In this document: in pieces, positions 17,744 through 23,337 of the stretch | Position numbering within the stretch: the first letter of the stretch is position 1 | Layout of the letters: the number at the start of each line of letters is the position of its first letter | Source: Larix sibirica | Lineage: Eukaryota; Streptophyta; Pinopsida; Pinales; Pinaceae | Direction of reading: 5' to 3' | NCBI GenBank assembly: GCA_004151065.3 | Contig: NWUY0300010911.1 | Coordinates: forward strand, 8,805-32,141 | Length of the DNA stretch: 23,337 nucleotides | Translations under genes and position numbers: made by a program | Notes under the pieces: generated by a model | Database searches by the model: none | What the model saw: the letters and a program-made list of their open reading frames with translations, nothing else | Told to the model about the DNA's origin: nothing

Positions 17744-18993
17744 CATTTTACCTAATAACTTAATAAGTTAACAAATTTTCAAGAGTTGCATGCTAATCTA
17801 AATATGTTTCCTTCCAACTTTTTATATACTTGTATTTAACTTTTCCATTTTATAAACATGAACGAATCAACAAATATACTTGTATCAAATATTCCTCTTA
17901 CAGCTAGAGTTCAACAAACCTGTTCCTATGGCTAAGCTGATGGCCCTTTAACTAAAATACACGCTCACACTACAGTAGGATATATGCTTTTGTCTAGAGC
18001 TTTAAAATTTTACTGTTAGGATTATCATTTATGGCAAATTTGACATGTATTTTAGCGTGTGTAACTACCACTTATGTGACAAATAACTGTCAGAATATTT
18101 CAATTCTTCAGCAGATCAGTTACCATTTACCAATTAAGTGTCAAAAGCCTGTAGGCGATCAGAGATCATATAAGAATAGTTTTCATTTGTAATAGAGATC
18201 CATATTTCACTCTTTAGCGAGTTCTGCTTTCCCTTTATCAGAATTCTAACAGTATAATCTTCTGCTCATGGTCCGAGGGCTGATCCCAAAAATATATAAA
18301 GGGAGTGGATCCGAGGGCTGTGATACAAAAATGGTGAAATTGTCGCTGTCATGGGGCCAAGAAAGAGTATAAAAACAGATTTTGTACTCGAATCTGCCAA
18401 GAAAATAACTGGAAAACATTCCCAGAACTTTTCATGTAGGAAACATCTAAGAAACATTGCCTAGAAGTTTCCTAAGAGTTTCCATATAGTTTCAATGCCG
18501 GAAACATTTCCTGTAACAAGCCCCAAAGTTTTGGTTTTATTGTCCTAAGTAAAAGTTAATATCAGTATAATTGTTGTGTACTTATACATAACATAATTTG
18601 AAAAATTTGTACATGAGCTATTTTGTTTATATGCTCATAAAGCTAATGTTTGACCTATTAATCACTCATCACTATGTTGGTTGAGCCTTGTTAATTATTC
18701 ATCTTAATGACTTATCAGTAAGTTGGTTGGGAGTTGTAGTTGCACTCATCAATGACTCTTCACTTGTAATTATTCAATGTATCATCTATCAGAACATTTT
18801 ACTGTTCCGAGTATTGTTTTCATGAAAATGTCTTCCTCCATCATTTAGGATTTGCAGGTGCCCCCAACCCTTGTTTTTACTCCATTGTTGTTTGTTTCTC
18901 TTATATTTGTTACTATCAATATTTGGTGTAGTGGTAATGTCCATTTAACTACAGATTGAATTCCCCCAATCTATAAGCAATCTCCTTGTGCAG
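17744..18993. other. Non-coding, no gene recognised
   Basis: AT-rich. At 18260-18520 there is a patch of loosely repeated ggaaacat/gtttcc words in both orientations and a repeated ccgagggctg (about 18274 and 18311). No clear element could be bounded. Confidence 0.5.
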
Positions 18994-19401
18994 ACGGTCA
19001 GGGAGATGTTAGAAACATCTCTCATCTTCTCTTTCAAAAAACTCTTCCTCTCCCTAACGAATCTCCTATTGCGCATAGTGATGAATCTATTGAGAAGGGG
19101 ATTTACAACAGATGCAACCATTGAAACTGGTGAAGAACAAAGCAGCACTACAAAAAACATTACCCATGAGAAGCAATCTCTTTGTGAAGAGGGTTTACAA
19201 GGGAATGCAAATGCAATCATTGAACCTAATGAAGAACAAATAAGCATCACAGAACTTGCCAAGGTGACACTAGCTACAGCAAAAGGAAACCATCATGATC
19301 AATATAGTGACACTGGCATAAACAGGTCCCAGGATCTCATTGGCAATCCCAATTATCTCCATCTTGAGGTCAGAGGCCCTGAGAAGGGACTGAATGCAAA
19401 G
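18994..19401 (+). CDS. Candidate exon, product unrecognised
   Basis: The open frame over 18988-19413 (141 codons) is the longest in the window. An acceptor-like ccttgtgcag ends at 18993, and the donor-like GCAAAG/gtacc follows 19401. From about 19108 the product is hydrophilic (TTDATIETGEEQSSTT, NANAIIEPNEEQISIT, NYLHLEVRGPEKG). For the first 110 bases a different frame looks more protein-like (DGQGDVRNISHLLFQKTLPL, NESPIAHSDESIEKG), which suggests an indel near 19100. A 40-bp unit is repeated inside. It does not match what should follow in the DUF482 protein. It may be an exon of another gene or a transposable-element linker. Confidence 0.35.
19112..19250 (+). repeat. Internal imperfect repeat, 99-bp spacing
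   Basis: atgcaaccattgaaactggtgaagaacaa-type sequence at 19112-19151 recurs diverged at 19211-19250, a spacing of 33 codons in the same frame. Protein copies are DATIETGEEQSSTT and NAIIEPNEEQISIT. Confidence 0.8.
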
Positions 19402-19413
19402 GTACCAAATTAG

Positions 19414-21761
19414 TGGAGTGAAGTTTATGATTTTGTCTTACTTGTATGTCTACAGGAGTATGACTTCGACAATCACTAGTAATTAGTAATTTTACCTAGT
19501 ACTTCCTTAAACTTTAAGAAACAATAAGGTGATATTCCAAAAATTATCCCCATAGAGATACCCACCGTTAAACTTACACAAAAATAAGTGTGCCACATTT
19601 GAATGTGACCTTGAAGGCTAAGAAGTTGGGTGCTTAGTTGACCCACTTAGAAGCTTATTTCTAAATACAACAGCTTATCAATGCCCAAAAAATTAGAGGA
19701 AGGCAAAGTCAAAGATCAAATTCTTATATAATAACAACCTTTTGGACACCACCCAGTTGTTGTCAATCGACCACCCTCTAACAGTGGCATCAATTCAAGG
19801 CCATAACAAGAGAGGTTTGATATAACAAAGAACATACAAAACAATGGGATGCAATTTCACAAAACCTCTGCACAAACAATGCAATGATATATTAATTAGT
19901 TCAACAAAATTTCTATCGTGGTTGGGGTTACTAGCATTGGTGAATTTCTTAAGCTGAATTTCAATGGGGGCCTCTCTTCACACCTGCAGCAAGAAATGGA
20001 CCTCCAATGCATCATGTCTCTTGAACATTTTCATTGGCCTTTTACAATTGGGAGCAAGTTGCCACAAAACAATCACATCAACAAATAAAGGGAGCACCAT
20101 CAATCTTCCCTACAACATCTTCCTTTGCCTCAAAAAAACCAAAGTCCTAAATATTTATAACATCAAACCAAATGCTAAGGGTCCTTGAAAGTATCATCAC
20201 TTATCAAAAATATTGTGGTCATTTTTATACCAAACAAGAGGAAGTGGTAGAGGTAGATAAAACAATAGCCATTACTAATCCACGCACTCTGAATCCCATG
20301 TTGCTTCTCACAACCAAGGACCATTCAATCAAAGATAGATAAGATCGTTTTTATTAATGTCCAAACTACCAAATCAACAACCATTTGGTCCATGGCATCA
20401 TCATCAACAGAAACACAAAAATTTTGTCTCCCAAAGGTTCATCATGTCCCACAAGCTTCCCACAAATTCATGCCCACAACCCTGTCTCCTTGGTTGAATC
20501 GTGAAATGAAGCCTCAATAATAGTAGATAGAATTTGGACATGATTTCTGCCTCGGCCTTCCAACGACTTGTGGAATGTGATGCCACCCCTATTAATTGAT
20601 GTAACCTTTTGCTTGGCAAACCCTATAAGTATTTACCATCACATCATCTATATTGGCTAACACAAGCCTTGCAAGATCTATAAGGAACATAAGGCGTTGT
20701 TAGTTCAAGTCTCCCTTCACAGGGATCAATGCATGTTGTACTCTCAGGTCCCATCGATCCAATTTGGTCATATATGGACATTAATAAAATATCAATTCAA
20801 TTGCTACGAATATCAAATCAAACTTGAGAACACTGCCAAGAAATTTGCTTATTGGACAAGTCCAAGACAAGATTCTTGTAAAACAACTCTGAAAGAGGTG
20901 CGACACCATCTTGGTTTAAATGTTCATTCATTCAAGAACGGCCCTTTCACCCTTCTAGATTATACAACATTGTCATAAATCTCATTCCAAGGTCATCAGT
21001 TCGTACCCAATCACTCTATGATCTATAGGACATCCATATTGGAAATTGAGCAACTATAGGCAGCTCATGTAATTGATTAATTAAGGCAAAATTCAAAACA
21101 GAACATCCATAATGAATCGCGAGGGCACTACAAACTCTCGCACAAGTGATCAATTAATGCAAAATTTAAATGAACAGTTATTGTGAATCTCCATCTCTAC
21201 TATGATGAAAAAATGGTGCTTATGCACAAACTAAAAAGCACTCAACAAAATCACTTTCAATAAATGGTATCCTCTTCACCGATTGGTCCACAATTATTCA
21301 CCGAGATTGATCTCGCTTCCAAGCATAGTAACAAAATTCGGCCATATCAGTCTTTGGTGTTCGTAAATTCATGTGGAATTCAAAATTAGTAAAGATATGG
21401 AAATATTAACTAAATGCTTAAATATATTTACAATTTTAAACATTTTAGATTCACTAAATGTTACTATATGTATTGAAACATATTTAAATGTTTAAACTTA
21501 AGAGACCACAATGCTGTATGCTCGCGCTATAGTTTAACCGTTAACAGTTCAACATTGTTCATTAAATTTTAATTGCTAAGATAAGAGTGGAACTTCATCT
21601 AGAATAGCTAATACTCACACTGTAGTTTATGTTTTAACAATTCAACTATTGTAGTTCCAGAAAGATCATGATGATACCAGCTGACTCGACATGTAGTGCA
21701 TTGGAGAAGATGGGACAGTGGAACAACAAACAAGTAGAATAAACGAGAATGACCCTTTAGT
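19414..21761. other. No gene recognised
   Basis: Long AT-rich stretch with short open frames on both strands. A weak phrase GEFLKLNFNGG near 19942-19974 resembles the first strand of a LINE-type RNase H but nothing around it supports this. The open frames at 20404-20619 and 20697-20978 show no family features. Confidence 0.45.
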
Positions 21762-21892
21762 AGGGTCTCCCACGGTCCACCTCCTTGATTACACAATGAT
21801 GATGGCCCTCTGATCAATTATATCTTTAGCAGGGTCTCCCACCTCCTCGCTTACACAATGACAAAGGCCCTATGATCAATTATATCTTTATT
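21762..21892. repeat. Tandem duplication, about 69 and 62 bp
   Basis: agggtctcccac... from 21762-21830 is repeated at 21831-21892. The second copy lacks cggtcca and has scattered substitutions. Both copies contain tgatcaattatatcttta. Confidence 0.88.
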
Positions 21893-22210
21893 CAATCTTT
21901 ATCTTCTGTCAACACTTCATGGTTTCTTCTTTTCAGAAATAATAATTGTATTTAATGCAAGTCTTCCATATCATTTATGTGTCACCACAACTTATAGAAG
22001 ATCAGTCAAAATGAAACTTCGTGGATTCAACATAGTTTAAACTTTAATCACTCTATATGTGCATATTCCTTCCAAACAATCTAGGTGTAGATTCTTCTAA
22101 TGTCCTCATTGTTAGGGGATTCTCCCAATCTATTTGATGTTGTTATGAATAACATATGGTCTTGAAAACATCTGACTCATCAGGAATCTAACTAGTTATC
22201 ATCATTTTCT

Positions 22211-22401
22211 ATGGGTTATGGCTCTTGATGCACATTTTAGTTGGATTATGTACCTATAGATGTCAAAAACACCTTCCTTAATGGTCATTTAGAGGAAGAA
22301 GTTTATATGTGCCAACCTTAAAGGTTTAAGGTTCTCAAAAAGAAAAATTCGGCATGTAGATTTGTTAAGGCCCTATGTGGTCACAAGCAGAATAGTGAAT
22401 G
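22211..22401 (+). pseudogene. Ty1/copia reverse transcriptase fragment
   Basis: The plus strand shows ALDAHFSWIMYL, then after a one-base shift PIDVKNTFLNGHLEEEVYMC, QP, a TAA at 22318-22320, and RFKVLKKKNSACRFVKALCG followed by HKQ. This is the highly conserved copia RT segment around (L/M)DVKTAFLNG.LEEE(V/I)YM.QP.GF and ..CRL.K.LYGLKQ, with the first catalytic Asp at DVK. The YVDD half, RNase H and integrase are not found on either side. The fragment ends at a stop at 22399-22401. It is an inactive relic. Confidence 0.88.
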
Positions 22402-23337
22402 ATAACCCATACAAACAATTAAAGAATAGACAAAAGAATCATTTCAAAAAAATGTGTGATTATTGTTCCACTCAATCTTTAGATTCAACGTTGAAGTCAC
22501 ACACTTAATCAACCTTTAAAAAATGCATGCATTGAAAACATGAGCCTGGACTTTTAACTTGTCATTTAAAATTTATCTACATCATGATATGCATACACAT
22601 AATACACACACACACACGTCACATTTGTTATATCATATCATATATGTTATGTTTCAAATTTGAGATATGTTTCAAGTTTCTTAAAAGTTAAAATGAAGAA
22701 TGAATGTTACATTAGAATTTTGAACAGGTTCATGTATATTTTTAAATTTTATAAAATTTGAAAAATGCATATTTTAAAATTTTTGTATCTGTTAGATGTC
22801 TACGTATATATTTTAGTCATACTAGATTTTTCCATTACATATTTTTTCCATATCTAATCATATTCTTACTCAAATCTTGCTACTATGATACCAAGTACAA
22901 TTGGTATAAAAGATGCTCCAATGACAAACAACATTCAAAATAAAACCTAGGTTCTAGAAGTGGCTAGTTATCACACCTTTTGGCTCAGGTATCACACCAC
23001 AAACCTTCACAAGGCTTATCAATGCCATTTTTGTCCCTTATATCAAATAAAATTGATAAACCAAAAAAAAGAAATGAATCTGTATTGATGTCCACTAAAG
23101 ACAAAAATAAGTCAACAAGAATAGCAATTACAATCGTTGTGAAACAGGACACGTCCCTTAGGGGCTCCATGTCTATATTTCACGTGTCGAACACAAATAC
23201 GCTAGGACACTTGCCCTGGACATGTCCCACTCTAAAAGCCATTTTTCATTGTGTTTTCTCACTTTTAGTTGTAGGGAAAGAGTTGTCACAGTCTCTCATT
23301 GGATAGGTAAAGGGTAAAATTGAGATTTGAAGGGATT
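22402..23337. other. No gene recognised
   Basis: AT-rich DNA with a short (ac)n run at about 22604-22617. A 108-codon open frame at 22980-23306 has no recognisable domain. Its later part overlaps a cluster of GGACAYGTCC-like palindromes. Confidence 0.45.
23145..23230. repeat. Cluster of GGACAYGTCC/CACGTG palindromic words
   Basis: ggacacgtcc at about 23149, cacgtgtcgaacac at about 23181, ggacacttgccc at about 23204 and the perfect palindrome ggacatgtcc at about 23218 occur within 85 bp. Whether this is part of a repeat family or chance is not clear. Confidence 0.4.

Noticed and set aside
19942-19974. GEFLKLNFNGG phrase resembling the start of a LINE RNase H
   Set aside because: Only one short match; the expected GNPG, acidic and AExxA motifs do not follow in any frame.
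1-23337. CRISPR array, bacterial operon or complete LTR pair
   Set aside because: No regularly spaced identical repeats of CRISPR type, no ribosome-binding-site/operon layout and no second LTR copy are visible; the sequence is clearly plant nuclear.

Overview
This window looks like nuclear DNA of a land plant with a large, repeat-rich genome. A gymnosperm (conifer-like) is my best guess, from the abundance of old, heavily decayed retroelements, the long introns and the style of the gene remnants; this is inference, not proof. Most of the window is AT-rich non-coding DNA. No complete intact gene is visible. The base at 4889 and the base at 14612 are unresolved (n).

Region 1-5,000. The minus strand holds two pieces of a dead oligopeptide transporter (OPT family) gene. 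The N-terminal part lies at 3915-4483 and a following piece at about 488-650. They are in the right order for one gene split by about 3.3 kb. A plus-strand fragment resembling a Bet v 1/START-fold (lachrymatory-factor-synthase-like) protein lies between them at 1281-1530. The OPT 5' flank is GC-rich and contains a nested hairpin cluster at 4824-4888.

Region 5,000-13,080. This is a degenerate Ty3/gypsy LTR retrotransposon on the plus strand. The visible order is protease, Pro-rich linker, two CCHC-knuckle-like motifs, reverse transcriptase (RT), integrase C-terminus and a second RNase H-like domain. The rest of RT, its usual RNase H and the integrase catalytic core are missing at one junction near 7700. 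Downstream is a decayed antisense ORF (8738-10328, minus) with an acidic tail, then a plus-strand coding-like stretch, then a candidate polypurine tract and 3' LTR (12352-13074). The layout recalls the Tat lineage, which includes members with an extra RNase H or an antisense ORF. The 5' LTR and capsid are not seen.

Region 13,200-14,750. A minus-strand decayed ORF resembles the transposon-associated plant mobile domain family. A short array of about 10-12 bp GCCGAT-like units follows at 14652-14749.

Region 15,600-16,100. Two clean phase-0 exons on the plus strand (15638-15790 and 15919-16101) encode the N-terminal part of a DUF482 (FemAB/GNAT-fold, 'peptidogalycan biosynthesis/recognition') protein. 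This is the only part of the window that looks like a living gene. The next expected exon is not found in the remaining 7.2 kb, so the intron is long or the gene is broken.

Region 16,900-23,337. There is a minus-strand tRNA-headed SINE-like sequence (about 16960-17270) with an 11-bp perfect hairpin. Next is a well-defined tRNA-derived SINE at 17415-17728 with A and B boxes, an A-rich tail and a 15-bp target-site duplication. An unrecognised candidate exon with an internal repeat lies at 18994-19401, and a Ty1/copia RT fragment at 22211-22401. Several short tandem duplications (15-69 bp) are scattered through the window.
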